Positions 37,289 through 50,181 of a DNA stretch of 64,000 nt are shown one piece after another. The notes beneath the pieces were generated by a model. The model had not been told where the DNA came from, made no database searches, and saw only the letters and a program-made list of their open reading frames with translations. The first letter of the stretch is position 1. Each line of letters begins with the position of its first letter. Source of the DNA: Augochlora pura (lineage: Eukaryota; Arthropoda; Insecta; Hymenoptera; Halictidae); contig NC_135781.1 in assembly GCF_028453695.1 (NCBI RefSeq), positions 12,089,640-12,153,639 on the forward strand. Direction: 5' to 3'. Made by a program: the position numbers and the translations under genes.

Positions 37289-38240
37289 CTACATTTCAAG
37301 TATCCTTCATATAATACCTTAATTTATGACGGTCTCTATTTGCAACTGAAAAATTTCGGAGAAAAAACTCTACGAAACATACAAAACCGATGTCTGAAGA
37401 AAGAAAAATCTTCTTGTGCATACTAATGGAGGCTACAAAATCAAATTACCTTTCTATCAATTAATTTGACGTAATATCAAATTGATTCCGTATCAATAAA
37501 TGAAAATTAATTCCGTGTTAATTACTGGTAAAATTGGCTCCGTATCCGTTGGTACTATCGTTGATGTGGAGTCAGTTTGACGGAGTAAGTTGTCGCTAGA
37601 AAAGTTGCTAGAAAGAGTCAATTTGACATTAAGACATGATTATTAATATCCAGTAAATTTTACATTAAGACGTCATCATTAATATCCAGAAAATTTGACG
37701 TCTCGTTAATACTCGCGTTATTAGAACAGTGGTCACCATGTGAAAGTAAATCCTGAACGTCGAACTATACTTTCCAGAGTATAACAACTCCTAAAATTTA
37801 GCAATAAGATCAACGCACCATCCAATAATTGCGAATACATTATTTACTGTTCTCGTTGTGTTTCAACATTATTCTTACCGAAAAAGAAATGAGGCCTTAT
37901 AAACCTAAAGGAATAAGTTGTATATAAATTTTGATTGCAAATTACATCAGAACGTAATATAGTAAAAATACTCCCTCATCCGAACACTTATTTTTAGAAT
38001 ATTCTGATATTCAAATTTCTATTATCGGATCATTGTATTATTTAGATATATTATCACCTATTGAAGAACTTGAATGGAGTTTTTAAATAACAGAACGTTC
38101 TAGCATCAGGATGTTACAAAAATAAAGCTTGAGATAAGAGAATCTTTATTGTATTATGGCTCTTTAATTTAATACTTAGTCAAATGGGGAGATCTTTCCA
38201 CTTAAAAATAAATCATTTTAATCTTAGTAACGCGTTTTCT

Positions 38241-38285
38241 TACTATTATTATTATTATTATTACTATTATTATTATTATTATTTA
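38241..38285. repeat. (ATT)n microsatellite
   Basis: ATT trinucleotide repeat with one ACT interruption. Confidence 0.9.
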
Positions 38286-40497
38286 TTGTTCATTGCTTTT
38301 TATAGTTCGCTTCATATCTTATACTAAAATTTTAAAACTTGAGCCGAATTATACTTTCCGGAGTTCAAAAATTCTTAAAACTTAGCAATAAGCTCACCGT
38401 ACCTTTTAGTAATTGCAAATACATTATTTACTGTTCGAACTCAGGATAATAATTGCTTTAACCAACAGTAATATTTATCAACGCTTGATACAACTGTTAG
38501 GAATGATAAAAGTTATAATCAATATTGATTCCATTTACTATTTCATAGCTAGTTATTCCGGTCGAGTCTCGGTTCTATATCAGTTCCATATCGGTTATAT
38601 GCCGATACTACGTCGGCTCTACAATTGATTCTGTTTTTGTTGCACATGTCTCGTTTCGTTTTCATGGAATTAGGATTAAAATATACTTCCAAATCATATT
38701 TCTTAGTGTATATTATACATTCTGTACGTTTGCACAAATCGAAATTGGTAAAGAACTATTGTCGATCGAACTTTACACTTATTGTACATATACACATAGT
38801 TTAACTATTGTATAGTGCGATCAGCAGTTACCGTCAACTTCCAACATGACAGTTTTCAAGATTTTATAATAAAAAGTACTCTATACGTAAAATAACTTTA
38901 CTTCAGAATCACGAAGATAATAAAAAAATGGTTTTTCAATTCAAAACCTCGTTATAAAATTGGCGAATATACTCCGAAATAATACTCCGAAACTTGATTT
39001 CATACTCGTCTTGTGGAGCTAAAGATTAGAAACCAAATTACAGATTTATGCAATTGTTGTATACATGTAACAATATCTATTCTCATATATGTAAAATTAA
39101 TAAATTCAGTATAATTTTATTTATTTAAGATAAAGTCTTATACATTCGGTACTTCCGATAACAAACCTACACAAAACTATGTTAAATAATAAACAATTCG
39201 CAACAAATTTAAATATAAGAAAAGATATTTTCGAAAATTACAAAGTACACAATACATTGACATCCTTAACAAAAATCAAATTATTAAATGCGGTATGAAT
39301 AGATTCTAAAATTTAATGTAAGTATTTTTAGCATAATCGCGAGGTTTTTCCATTATTTAAATTTTTTACTTTATAGGAACATTAACTTATACGTGATCAT
39401 TGTGCATTAGCTCGAGATATAGATGCATCAAATTATCACAGATTTCCATGATAATTCAAACAGATTTCTCGTAGCATTTTAGAGCTGCTGTTGCATGCGC
39501 AAGAAGGGAGCACCTAATCGTAAAAGCGATGCGCGCAATTCTCGGCAGCGAATTCATGCGAATAATCTACATGCATTTACCTGCTTATAGTGTGTATCCA
39601 CGCACCATTGAATTATTTCGAAATCTCGATGGGTACTGAGCGAATTCCAGCACGATCGATTTCCCCGGTGAAATTGAAACACGACGGCCTGCCGTAATGT
39701 TACTAGATACGTCATTTCATTTCCAGTGGAGGGCATGTTGACTGCGCCGCAGAGACAATTGTGAAGTTCCTCGAATTACAATTTCATCAGATTCGATAAC
39801 AGAAAAAAAAGTCAACGCAATATATAAATTCGCAATGCGAATATTTAAAACTGGAAACAGGATACTAAGGGAATTGTGTATAAGGGTAAACTAAAGAGGG
39901 TGGTTGTCTGGAATTATTTTGTTCTTACCAAACTAACAAAAATTTATCTGGTACAACATAGTTCAACGATAGTTTTAAAATAATTGTAATAAATTTTGCG
40001 TTCGTTCATTACTTCGCAAAGAGAATCATTGTAGTACGCTTTTTTATGTGGATTATAATAACACAAAGTTAAAGATAAATAGTAGAAATTTCTGAAATTG
40101 AATGAGTTTATATGACAAGACAATTGTTCAATTGTTTTCATCTGATTGAAAATTTTAAGAACAAATTTTTATTTAAGTCTTGCGTGTTACAACCGAGATA
40201 GAGAATTTTTACGTTGCTCAAAACAACCGCGGTCTACTGATCACGTTCCGTGGTAAATCGTTGTAAATATTTATTTATAATTAATTCGCGTATAGATTGC
40301 GTAAAAAAGTTAAACTGCAAAGAAAACACTTTCCTGTCATAGAATTTTTATAATGAGTGCATGGTTATAGCTCAAACACTTGCTGCGAAACAGTCTTTAT
40401 AATGTCTGCAATTTTAGCACGAAACATGAAATGTTTAGCATCGGAACCTTATTGTTTGCAACAGAAAGGAGTCAATTGTTAACCGTATATTTTGCAG

Positions 40498-40642
40498 ACG
40501 CGGCGCCGCAGCTTCTCCATAAATTCATCGAGCACACCATGCAGCAAGGTCCCACGGTCTCTCTGAAGTGCGTCGCCACAGGAAACCCGACGCCGCACTT
40601 CTCTTGGACCCTGGACGGATTTCCTCTACCACAGAACGACAG
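40498..40642 (+). CDS. Dscam2: Dscam2-like, Ig domain 5, first-half exon
   Basis: This short exon encodes the N-terminal half of Ig5: DAAPQLLHKFIEHTMQQGP, then VSLKCVATGNPTPHFSW with the first cysteine and the core tryptophan, and TLDGFPLPQND. The phrases FIE.T.Q.GP.VSLKC, GNPTP and LDGFPLP are diagnostic of Dscam Ig5. The acceptor is tattttgcag and the donor AG|gtacga. Entry phase is 1 and exit phase 2; the split arginine codon AG|G is completed by the next exon, giving NDRFMIGQY. The split inside the domain, after the C-C' region, agrees with the intron position inside Ig domains that is common in this family. No defects. Confidence 0.92.
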
Positions 40643-41282
40643 GTACGACTCCTTGCACCCCTTGTTTCTGCGACAAGATCTGTTAACACTTAAAGCGCCG
40701 ACAGAGTATTAACCAAGGTACCTCCTGCGATGGCGAAGTTCGGTGAACCCTCCGCTCGCAAGGTCTACTCTTAAATTATTTCGACGATATGTCAAGTGTT
40801 CTCTGATATTCTGCCGCGTTTCGATCCGTAAGCTTGTAGACTCCATTTTGCATTAACTTTACGATTTCTCCGATGATCCAGACGTAATGATCTTTAATAG
40901 ACAAATTAAAAAGTTAAACTTAAATAAAATGATAATAACTATAATTAGCAGAAAATTATTGTCTTTCTGTAATGAGTTATCAAGTTTTATGATGAAAATT
41001 TGGCACATTATCTTACGTTTGTATTTCAAATATTCAGATTTCTATCAGTAATGATGTTTTTGAAAAACTGTGATTTACTTGAAAATGTGCAAAGGTGTAA
41101 AATTTGCCGTGCTTTAAATTTAATAAACACTAATAAAATTGACAGTCTAAACATAATATTAAAACATTAAATTATAGTAACGTACAATTAAATTGGAGAA
41201 ACAATATAATGATTAGACTGTGCACCATTTGTATTTAGTACAAGAATAGAAAGGTACCATTTAAAGGAGCACTAGATTAAGT

Positions 41283-41501
41283 TTAACCCTTTGCGCTCGA
41301 AGATATTCGAAACAATAGTCTCATTTTTAACAATTCTTTAAATATGACCCAATTTAATAATGTAAAAGGTACTTGAGCTTTTTGCAGTCGAGGGCTCCAG
41401 GGCAGAGTCATTTATTTATCTTCATACTCCAGAGCTTCGCTATGAAGACAATGAAGATAAGTAAATGGGTCCATCTGAAGATCTCGAATGCAAAGGGTTA
41501 A
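41283..41501. mobile_element. TTAA-flanked MITE, CCCTTTGCACTCGAG family (copy 2)
   Basis: Left end TTAACCCTTTGCGCTCGAAG; right end TCTCGAATGCAAAGGGTTAA. Inverted repeats cover about 16 bases with exact TTAA flanks. Non-coding. Confidence 0.75.
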
Positions 41502-43119
41502 TAGTGTAAATGATTGTAAATTCAGTTTATTCGAATCATTGGAATAAGACAGAAATTCTATTCTCGTTTCTTGCAAATAATGCAGACAATTTCGATTTCG
41601 CATAAAAGTAATATAATAATAATAATAATGCTCAATGCCAGAAATTCGACGTTTAACTCCATGTAGCTTCATATAACTTTCTTATATTATACCAATTTAT
41701 CATGTTTTCAAATCTGATTTAACACTTAGTCACAATATGTCGAGATTACTTTATTCCATTGTTTCTCCTCTGTAATCAATGAGGTTATCCATCATCATTT
41801 TTACCCTTACTTCACGCAACAAAATGAATCTAATATTCTTGAAAATTGTAAATTCGTTATTAATTTATGTTACATCTAAATTTTTAACACCGCTATTAAA
41901 ACTTTGCTTATTGATTTATTTACTGAAATAATAATTCGAGCTGTAAAGGGGTAAACAAGATAACCTCATTAAGCGAGCATGTGAAACGCTCATCAAACAG
42001 GTACGCCGGTGTTAAGAATTAGATGAATGCCACGAGTGCCCAGTCACGCGAGCTCTTTTCAATTCGAGAGCAATGTTACCACCCACAAAAATCGATGGAT
42101 GGTGTATACACAATTATTTTCGGTTATTAAACCGCGGGTATTACGGTCGTCAGAAAATCAGACCGGCTTCCCTGTTATAACGCGGTCCTCGTGGGAACGG
42201 ATTCCTCCCCGCAGGCTTCGATTCTCTGAACCAATTGAGGGGAAAATTACCAATCAACCCGGCTCAGTCTAAACTTTTTAGAGCCGCTCGATTTAGAATG
42301 ATAGATTTGACAGGCAGCCGTACATGCTATTTGATAATGCCATCGAATTCTCGATCGCGGGCACATTTTTTTTTTCACGTCACTTGGCGCGATTCAACTT
42401 TTTGCCACGACATGTAACACGTCAAAATAAATAACCAACAATAGCAATTTAAAGACGATGTTGCTTAGTATTTCAGATCTGTCAACTTTATTTTCTATTA
42501 GTTTTTTCATTCTTTTTCATTTTCTAATGTTCCTTCTCTTTTTATTGTCTGGAGTTTGTTTTACAATTTCATATATACATATAGTGCTGGAGAGCAATAC
42601 GTAATAAATAGGAAGTAATAGAAATTGTGTTTGCATTATTATTAATTTCTGTCTTCGGTTCGATTTATTTTTTGTGAATATATTTCAGATTATCTTCTTA
42701 CTTTTATTTCGATATTATGATTTCACATGTGTTTACTTTTACAGAAATATTTTTTACTTTCGTTTACGTCGCATGCACCCTAATTACGCTATACCTATTC
42801 GATCGGAAATTGGATAATTTTAAAAAACGAACAGGTAAATAATGATAAAAAAGAAGCCTGTCCCCGATCTCAATAATTTTTTCATATTTCATCATCCCCA
42901 ATTTTAATAACTTTTTAATACGTTCGCCCCTCGTTTTCTAACCCCGTCCAGAAAAAAATTCAACCTAACCCAAACTCTTTTCTGATTAAATCGAAGTGAG
43001 ATTTGGGTCAGGTAACGCATTTTTCTGGGAGAACAATTATTGGAATCCGCAAAGGTTGTTCTGTTCCCGTCAATACCGAAAAAAACCTGAAGCAATGTCT
43101 GCATATATAACATCGGCGT

Positions 43120-43540
43120 TTAACACTAAATCTATCAGCACATACGGGTGATATTAATTTATAACAAGGTTTTATTAATAATATTTACTTTAATATATTT
43201 AACCAGCTGAACGTTACTAGGATTTTAGAATACAATAGAATCGTATGAATATTTACTGTGCTAAATTGTAATCTTTGATTTCATTAATTAAATAACTTAA
43301 ATACTAATTAAATATCTTTACTAATCAGTAAGTTTGTCATTAAATTCACTTAACTTTGAGCTAGTCAAAAAACCTCGCATCTTTTAAAATTATTCTGATT
43401 ATGTAAAGATATTTTTATAGGAAATTAATTGAAAAATACCTAAATTCTGAGCAAACATTATGACAGAATTGGTGAAGTCTTGTTATTCTTATGAACAACA
43501 CGTGCTACTCTCTTTTAGTTCTCGGTAGGTTTAGTGTTAA
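43120..43540. mobile_element. TTAA-flanked MITE, CACTAAATCTA family
   Basis: Left end TTAACACTAAATCTATCAGC; right end CGGTAGGTTTAGTGTTAA. It is longer (421 bases) than the other TTAA elements here. Fragments of similar ends occur at 16360 (ggtaggtttagtattaa) and 56525 (ggtacgtttagtgttaa). Confidence 0.65.
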
Positions 43541-43941
43541 AATGTCAAATTGTTTCCGAATTTACTGGAACTTGCAGATTAATTAAAAAAGCTGTAAAAT
43601 TACAAAATAAAGTATTTGAAATCGGTGAATCAAGTAGCCGGTGGTTTTGAAGTAATAACCAAGGGTTCGGCAGGTGGAAGAGTGACTGTCGTAACGAGGT
43701 CTGCCAGGACATCTGATCCGCTTAGGATAGGAACTTCGATATCGTCGACGGAGAATTTGTAATAAGTTTTTCAATTAGTTCACTCGGAATTCTTCGGTAA
43801 CCGAGGATCTCCGAAAAAAAAGTTCGAGCAGAATATTCTCTGCGGCGTTCTATGTTTGGAAAAAAACGTGGAAAATATCAACGCGGTATAAAGGCCGTAT
43901 AACGTGGCCCAGCCAGCGTTTGCTTGGTTGCTTGCTCGCAG

Positions 43942-44204
43942 GTTTATGATAGGGCAGTATGTGACGGTGCACGGCGAGGTAATATCGCACGTGAACATAA
44001 GCGTGGTGCACGTGGAAGACGGCGGGGAGTACCGATGCTCGGCGTCGAACCGGGTGGCGAAGGTCTACCATTCTGCTCGTCTCAACATTTACGGCCATCC
44101 CCATGTCCGGCCGATGGATGACTACGCCGCAGTAGCCGGCGAAACCACTGTCATCACATGTCCGGTCGCCGGTTTCCCGATCGCGAAAATCACGTGGATG
44201 AAAG
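43942..44204 (+). CDS. Dscam2: Dscam2-like, end of Ig5 and start of Ig6 exon
   Basis: This exon finishes Ig5 and opens Ig6. Ig5 continues with RFMIGQYVTVHGEVISHVNI, then HVEDGGEYRCSASNRVAK with the second cysteine, and the strand YHSARLNIYG. Ig6 opens with HPHVRPMDDYAAVAGE, has its first cysteine in TVITCPVAGFPI, and ends at the tryptophan of KITWMK. The phrases GQYVTVHG.VISH.NIS and ITCPVAG.PI are strong Dscam markers. The acceptor is gctcgcag, the donor AAAG|gtcagt; entry phase 2, exit phase 1. N in VNIS is a potential glycosylation site. Confidence 0.92.
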
Positions 44205-45224
44205 GTCAGTGATCGCGCTATACGACCAATGACACTAAAGCTGACGTCGCAATTCACGTCGCTCCCGTCCGAATTCCTTATACAGTAAAAATTCCTGCCA
44301 ATAGTTTCTTCTACCCTGCCAGCTTTTACTTTAAAATAAATAACATAACACGTTGAATGATACTAAGTTTGAACTAACTTTCAACATTTTATTTCATTTT
44401 AATGTAGTTGAATGAACTGGATGTTTTTGGGATATTCATTGGGATATTTATTTCATAATATTTATATTATTATTATTCTTTATTAACGGACTAGTAAGGC
44501 TTTTTTGAGTTACATAGAGTTTATGTACATAATTCGGAGTAACCTTATAAATAGTATAGAAAAAAAGAACAAAAATGATATTATAATATAAAAGTAAAAC
44601 TAAAGAAATTACATAGTGTGTGTTTTAGTAGCTAGTATTGCTGTATTAGTAAATCGGTTCACTGTATTTCCAAAGAAGTCGAGTTGTGTACTAATTATAT
44701 TTGCTGTTCTTGCTGCTCTAGTTATCAAATTTTGAAATTCTAAATTAGTATATAACATCATTATATTATAACATTATTTACTTTGGATCAAAATGGACCT
44801 AGCCATTCAAGATATGTTATATTACCACTACACATTTCTTCGAAATTTTAACTCGTTAAACTATTACAGATAACTTTTTCCATAGTCGGCTATCTTTTAC
44901 CATATGTCTTGATAAAGTTTGGTATTTTTGGAATCACTAAATTATGTACAACTTCGAATTAATATCTATTAGTTTAGCCCATTTGTGCAGTATTTTCTGT
45001 TTACTGGCAGGACTGCGGACTTTTTGCAAAATAAACATTCTATGCATCGATTGCTAGCGACAAAAATGATATAACGGTATTTTTATAATATCTTGTCAAA
45101 TCTTGATTAATTATTATTATCTAATAATAATAATGAATTATATTCCTTGTGGAGCAATTTTTAAATCCTTGTGCATGTAGTTAACTGTTTCATATTTGAT
45201 TTACTCGTTCTTGTTGTAAGAGCA

Positions 45225-45465
45225 TTAACCCCTCGCACTATGACCCCTTTCACGCTGCATCGATTAGCACTAATTTGTTCTAAATATTTTCCTTAATAGG
45301 ACCAGATCATTTCTTGTTTCTTCTATTGCGTTTACTTACTTCCATGATAACCAAAGAATTTAATTTGATTTCGATTTAGACGAAATTAATAATATTCATA
45401 TCTAGTAGAGCTTGCGTGGAATCTTTATCACGAGTTTGACTCTTTATTATAGTGCAAGGGGTTAA
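45225..45465. mobile_element. TTAA-flanked MITE, CCCCTTGCACTAT family (reverse copy)
   Basis: Left end TTAACCCCTCGCACTATGA; right end ATAGTGCAAGGGGTTAA. Near the right end, aatctttatcacgagtttgac is the reverse complement of sequence near the left end of the 5562 and 9075 copies, so this copy lies in opposite orientation. Confidence 0.75.
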
Positions 45466-45689
45466 ATCCGTGGTCCGCTAATGATTAATTTGAATTACTA
45501 AGTATTTTCTTAGATGAAATAATACCTCAAAAAATGCATACACTAAATAACTATAGATACAGCCAAAGGTATACTCATTGACAATGTTCGCCACCAAAGG
45601 ATTTTCCAAATATTTCAGCCCAAAACCAGGGGCTAACCAAACCAACAAATCCGGCGTAAAACTAGATTAACATTGAAAGTGACACCATC

Positions 45690-47060
45690 TCTCGGTAGCA
45701 ACGTCAACATTTCAAACGTAGTTTAACGTTCCCAGAGAAACACGGCGGAGGAGCGTAATCTTTCTCGCAGCGGTGACTTGCTCACATTTATTTGGTGCAA
45801 CAATTGCATTGTCGTTACAAGGTTCCCCCCGGCCGTTTCATTAAAACATTCCCGGTTTCTATTCCTTCCGATTCCATTACGCGGGGCGTACTAGTATCCC
45901 CCGTAACAAACATTCTCTACCGAGCATTCAGTTTATTCGTTGACCCGTTTGCTCGCCGTGCCCGGGCAACCGCGAATTTTTTGATAACCGCGGCAGATAC
46001 TATACGTCTGCAATCCAGATCCGTCGCCGCGTCCTTGCTCTACGGAAACGAAGGCTTAAATAGAAATGTGCGGGGCATAAAGAGCCGGTAAATAAGTTAC
46101 CGTCGGCGGCTAGTTTCCCTCGTAAATCTCCCCGCCAAGGAAACGAATGAAATTTCAGAGAAACTGAAAGTACCGTCGGTTTTTCGAGCGGTTTAAATGA
46201 ATTTTTTTCCCAAGCAGCACCGTGGGGAAGAGAACGACCGTCAACCCGGCACGAGACGAGAGCCGGGGGGTGCAAGGGGACGCGGAGATCGTCGGTTTTA
46301 TTTCTCCGCTGAGGAAAACTCCGAATCCAACAGCTCTCCCTCCTTCACCCACTCTGCCTCCTTCTTTTTCTACCTCTACTTCTTCCTCCCTCTCTCTGCC
46401 TCTCTCTCTCTCTCTCACTATCTGCCCCCCTCTCTCTCTCTCTCTCACTCTCTGCCCCTCTCTCCCTCTGACCGCCCACTCCTCTCTCTCTTTCTTTCCC
46501 TCCCGAGCGGCGAGAAGTTGGAGCATTTTCTTTTTCCGGTAATGATGAACCGAACTACTGGAAAAGTTTCAAACGGTACCCGTAACTTTCTCCCTTTTAC
46601 GAGCGTTGTAGCATGACAGCGTGCGCGCAATACCGTTTCCCGTGACACTTTCAAAGTCGACCCGCGACTACGAAAAGCGGATTGAAAACTCGACGCCGCG
46701 CGACACCGTGACACCGGGGCGACGACTTGACGCGGGCGCACGATGGGAGGAAGCTGTGATTCCGTGCAAACATCCCGCCTGTGCAAACGAAATTTCTCAC
46801 GTTAGCTACAATTCACTGTCTCGGGGCCCCCGAGTCATTGCGTTTCCCTCCGCGTCCGTGACAAAGCTACTTTATTATGGGCTACATTGAAAACACCGGC
46901 GCAAGATCCGCGAACACCGTTTCCGCTGAGAAAAAGTTACCGGGCTTGAATTATTACAGCCACCGAATAACGATAGGCGTCACACTAAATTTGCCGAGCG
47001 TCCGTGATGCCTGAAACGCGTCGCTTTATGGAGAATTATAAAACCGTGTTCGTCTAGACG
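45690..47060. other. GC/CpG-rich intronic island
   Basis: About 1.4 kb, with a CT-rich tract in the middle (46388-46500). Frames across the tract are low complexity on both strands. No coding call. Confidence 0.35.
46388..46500. repeat. (CT)n microsatellite region
   Basis: Several CT runs separated by short C-rich or ACT interruptions. In the transcript this is a long pyrimidine tract, a plausible binding place for polypyrimidine-tract proteins. Confidence 0.85.
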
Positions 47061-47280
47061 CCCTGCTACATTCATTGTAACCTGAGCTTGAATTGAATTA
47101 AAAAATTTCTTGACACATTTCCTAGAAAAGACACTTTATAGTTTCCATAAGTTCAACCCCTATCCATATTTTAATAAGAAGTAAACGATTTCTTTTTCTA
47201 AATCTTTTAATTGAAAATAAGAACATATTTACACAGTGTATCGATTCACATTTTTCACGTAGTTGTTGACAATTTAAAAT

Positions 47281-47526
47281 TTAACCCTTTGCACTCGGAG
47301 CTATTTTCATTATATTTGGAACATACTTTCACGTCTCCGGTGTTTCTATCTTGTATGATTTATTGCGATTTATACACATGAGATTAAACTTATTAACAAG
47401 TACGATACTTGCTGTTTCAACAATCTCTAAATATAAACGAGTATGATACTATTACAATTATTTTGAGAAATAGTATAGCAATTTTTAGTGGTGCCTCAGA
47501 GTCGTTACTCGAGTGTAAAGGATTAA
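47281..47526. mobile_element. TTAA-flanked MITE, CCCTTTGCACTCGAG family (copy 3)
   Basis: Left end TTAACCCTTTGCACTCGGAG; right end TACTCGAGTGTAAAGGATTAA without its final base shared. Related to 22891 through gtgcctcagagtcgttactcgag, which is the reverse complement of its left end. Confidence 0.7.
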
Positions 47527-48027
47527 GTTCGCACTCCCTTCTTATCGCTCACATCTTTTCAAAATTCTTTGGAAATATTTGACGTGAGCTAACTCCGGTT
47601 TTTAGATATCTTGACAACAAGAGGAGATGTGACAGAAGTCATGCTCATGAAATTCATGTGTACCAGTGTGACATAGAAAACCCTTTCCGTAACAAATATT
47701 GTCACAAATATTTTTCTCGAAATGTTCAGAATTTCTACAAACAATAGTATCAACAAATTTTTAATAATACACAGTCTGCCCAAATCTCCAAGTTTTATCC
47801 AAAATATTTTTGATTATAATCAACAATGATCATAATTATGACAAGAGGTCTGAGAGAAATAAGTTATCGAAGGAATGGGAATAAGTGACACATGCGTCTG
47901 AGTCGCGAACGATGGCGTGACACATCTACCGGGTGAACATTATAATTCAGAACTATGACTGAAGCTCTACGTCAGGTCGCAAACAAATTGCATTCGTTAG
48001 GTCTAATAAACTATTTCTTCACCGCAG

Positions 48028-48189
48028 ATGGCAAAATCTTACCAACCAGCCGACGGCAGGATGTATTCAACAACGGAACGCTGGTGCTCTACACGGTCGA
48101 CAGCAGCACCGATCGCGGCGCGTACACCTGCATCGCGAACAACTCGCAGGGTCTGACGGACTCGCAGACGATCCACATCGAAGTGAAAG
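48028..48189 (+). CDS. Dscam2: Dscam2-like, Ig domain 6, second-half exon
   Basis: This 54-codon exon completes Ig6. It reads DGKILPTSRRQDVFNNGTL, VLYTVDSSTDRGAYTCIANN with the second cysteine, and the last strand DSQTIHIEVK. The pattern LP..RRQ..FNNGTL is typical of Dscam Ig6. The acceptor is tcttcaccgcag and the donor AAAG|gtaatg. It is a symmetrical phase 1-1 exon that hands on to either Ig7 exon: its terminal G plus TA (exon A) or TT (exon B) gives valine in both cases, so both options join in frame. N in NNGT is a potential glycosylation site. Confidence 0.9.
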
Positions 48190-50181
48190 GTAATGCCTGC
48201 TGCCCTGCCAGCAATGTACATTTTTCAAAATCAGTAATGCTCTCTCCCGTTCGAATTGGAGTAACAACGTGTTGCCGAACGAGTCTCCCGCGTCTGTCGT
48301 TGATCCGCTCTGTCAGGATTTCCTACGTTTCGACGGCGCCCGAATCCTCGCCGGGAAGGTATCCACGGCGCGGCGCAACGACGTCGAGCCGTCTTTAGAA
48401 GAAGAGCTCGTTCGAGGATATTACATAGCTCGCGACTTTACGTTAAGATCCCCCGAGCACGCTGGTGGAGACATTTCGGCGCTCCGCGGCGCGGTGTTGC
48501 GGCAACATACCCCCCTAATTGTCTGGCGTTCTCTCTTCCTCCGTTTTCGGGGAAAAAACTTCGGTGAAATTTTTGCGAGAGTCGCAGGTGTTTACATTCG
48601 TTACGCGCCCCCGGGGGGATTTTTTTCCAGATATGGAGAATTGGCGGCGTCGCAATGTTTGCAAATTGAAACAGCCGCGCACGAGACCAGAAAGGAATTC
48701 GTTTCCCTTCGGTAGCGACTATCTCCGCGGTTCGCGAAAATTAAAACATTTTTCGATTGAAAATTGATCGTACACCGTCGCGCGGTGTCCGATGTACGTA
48801 CGTAACACGCTGTTGTTCCGATCCAACGTGGACTATATCGATGATACCATTCACTGTCCATCGATTGCCTCCAGTTCCAGTCGCGCGCCCGATGAAACAG
48901 TAGAGCGTTTCTTGGATTAAACGGAACGGGGCGTCGACTTTTTCTTGCAGCAATCACGATAAGCCGTTTCCACGGGCTCGGTCGTGTCCCTCGACTTTAT
49001 CAAAACCTGCGAGCTCTTTTGTCACGATTGTAGAACCGCCTGTGCACGCGAACGATTTCGTACGACTATTCAGCTCCGGGAGTCGAGGGGATAACGCGCG
49101 AACATTTTGCCGAACACCGGGGAAGAGGCAAAAAGAACGAGTAATCGGTTTAAGGGCACATGACAGGAGAACGTTATTCGGATCCGGAGTCGAGCTATTC
49201 CTACGCGGGAGAGAGACAGACCCGGGGCTACGGGGAAGAAAAACACGAGCGATCGAAACTCTCGGTCGTCTGGCTCAACTCGACTCGACTCGACTCGACT
49301 CGACTCGGCGGGACGCATCGAACGATAACGATCGATGCGTGCAGCTTTTGTTTCCGTTTCAATCGTTTCCGTTTCAGTCGTCTGGCAGCTTCGAAACCGC
49401 CATATCGATCGAAACCGGAAAGAAAGTTTCAACCGCGCCACGCTCAAGACTCTCGAAAACGACGAAACCGAGCGACGCGCGTTGGCGAATTTCGCTGAAA
49501 TCGGTGGCCAAAATACACGGGTTATTAATTACGAATCTAAAACAAAAGTCGCAAAAATGTTCCTGTCCATGGCAAATTATAGTAGATTATAAAAGAATTG
49601 CTTCGATATTAATGAGAAAACTAAAAAAGAAATAGAAATAAATTATTACAATTACAGGTGTAGTATTTATACTATAGTTATACGTTTATATATTATTTAG
49701 TATTTGCGGCTTGCGTAATTTATTCATTCTATGTGTTTATTAACTCTTTTCTTGTTCTTATTGTGTAAACGGTACAGTTATTGCAGGTGGTACCTATAAT
49801 TACTTGAAGATTATTTAAAAATAGTGCCGATCGCTTGATCTCGATTAATGGCAAATAATTATACTAATAAAAGGAAATAAATAAAAAATTTGTTATTTCT
49901 TAACGTGTTAATTAAAATTATGCATCGTACATTAAATATTACAATATCTAGTTCTAATATTAAAATACAATGCATAATGAAGAAATATGTGTAAAAAAAT
50001 GATTCGAATTTTGGCAACGATTTTAGCAAAATTCGCCTTTGTGCGTCGCGACGAAGAACGCGGGAAAACGGAGAAATCGCAAATAGACGGAAGAAGGAAA
50101 GAGTAAAAGTGTTTAATTCGAGGAGGTTGTCCGGAGCGGGCGGTAATGAAATAAAGTATGTCGTGATTCCTTAATTTTCAG
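48190..50181 (+). other. Dscam2: Intron between Ig6 and Ig7A (2.0 kb), mostly GC-rich
   Basis: Short for this gene. Positions 48190-49500 are GC/CpG-rich and include an ACTCG pentanucleotide repeat; 49600-50030 is AT-rich. Being the intron upstream of an alternative exon pair, it is the expected place for a docking sequence or splicing-factor sites. None can be proven by eye. Confidence 0.7.
49278..49307. repeat. (ACTCG)6 pentanucleotide repeat
   Basis: Six uninterrupted ACTCG units in the intron before Ig7 exon A. Confidence 0.9.

Larger units (their letters stand above)
19848..40497 (+). other. Dscam2: Intron between Ig4 and Ig5 exons (20.7 kb)
   Basis: This is the largest intron in the window, from gtgagt to ttttgcag. 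No additional Ig exon was found. Contents include TTAA-type MITEs (22891, 27382, 36565, 36998), a 24-bp tandem array near 23140, a run of 13 G at 20694, GC-rich blocks (about 24640-26130, 28280-28880, 31080-32230, 33200-33560, 35120-35960) and simple repeats. The stretches 29000-31000 and 37300-40400 are AT-rich, with only a short ATT microsatellite recognised in them. Confidence 0.75.
40643..43941 (+). other. Dscam2: Intron inside Ig5 (3.3 kb)
   Basis: Begins gtacga and ends cttgctcgcag. It holds two TTAA-flanked MITEs (41283-41501 and 43120-43540) and a GC-rich patch at about 42000-42420. Otherwise AT-rich with nothing recognisable. Confidence 0.8.
44205..48027 (+). other. Dscam2: Intron inside Ig6 (3.8 kb)
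   Basis: Begins gtcagt and ends ttcttcaccgcag. It contains two TTAA-type MITEs (45225 and 47281) and a GC-rich island at 45690-47060 with a CT microsatellite. About 44270-45200 is AT-rich with nothing recognisable. Confidence 0.8.

Noticed and set aside
46155..46616. Open frames on both strands across the CT microsatellite
   Set aside because: Repeat-driven low-complexity peptides (RERERG, SLSLSL) with no conserved features.
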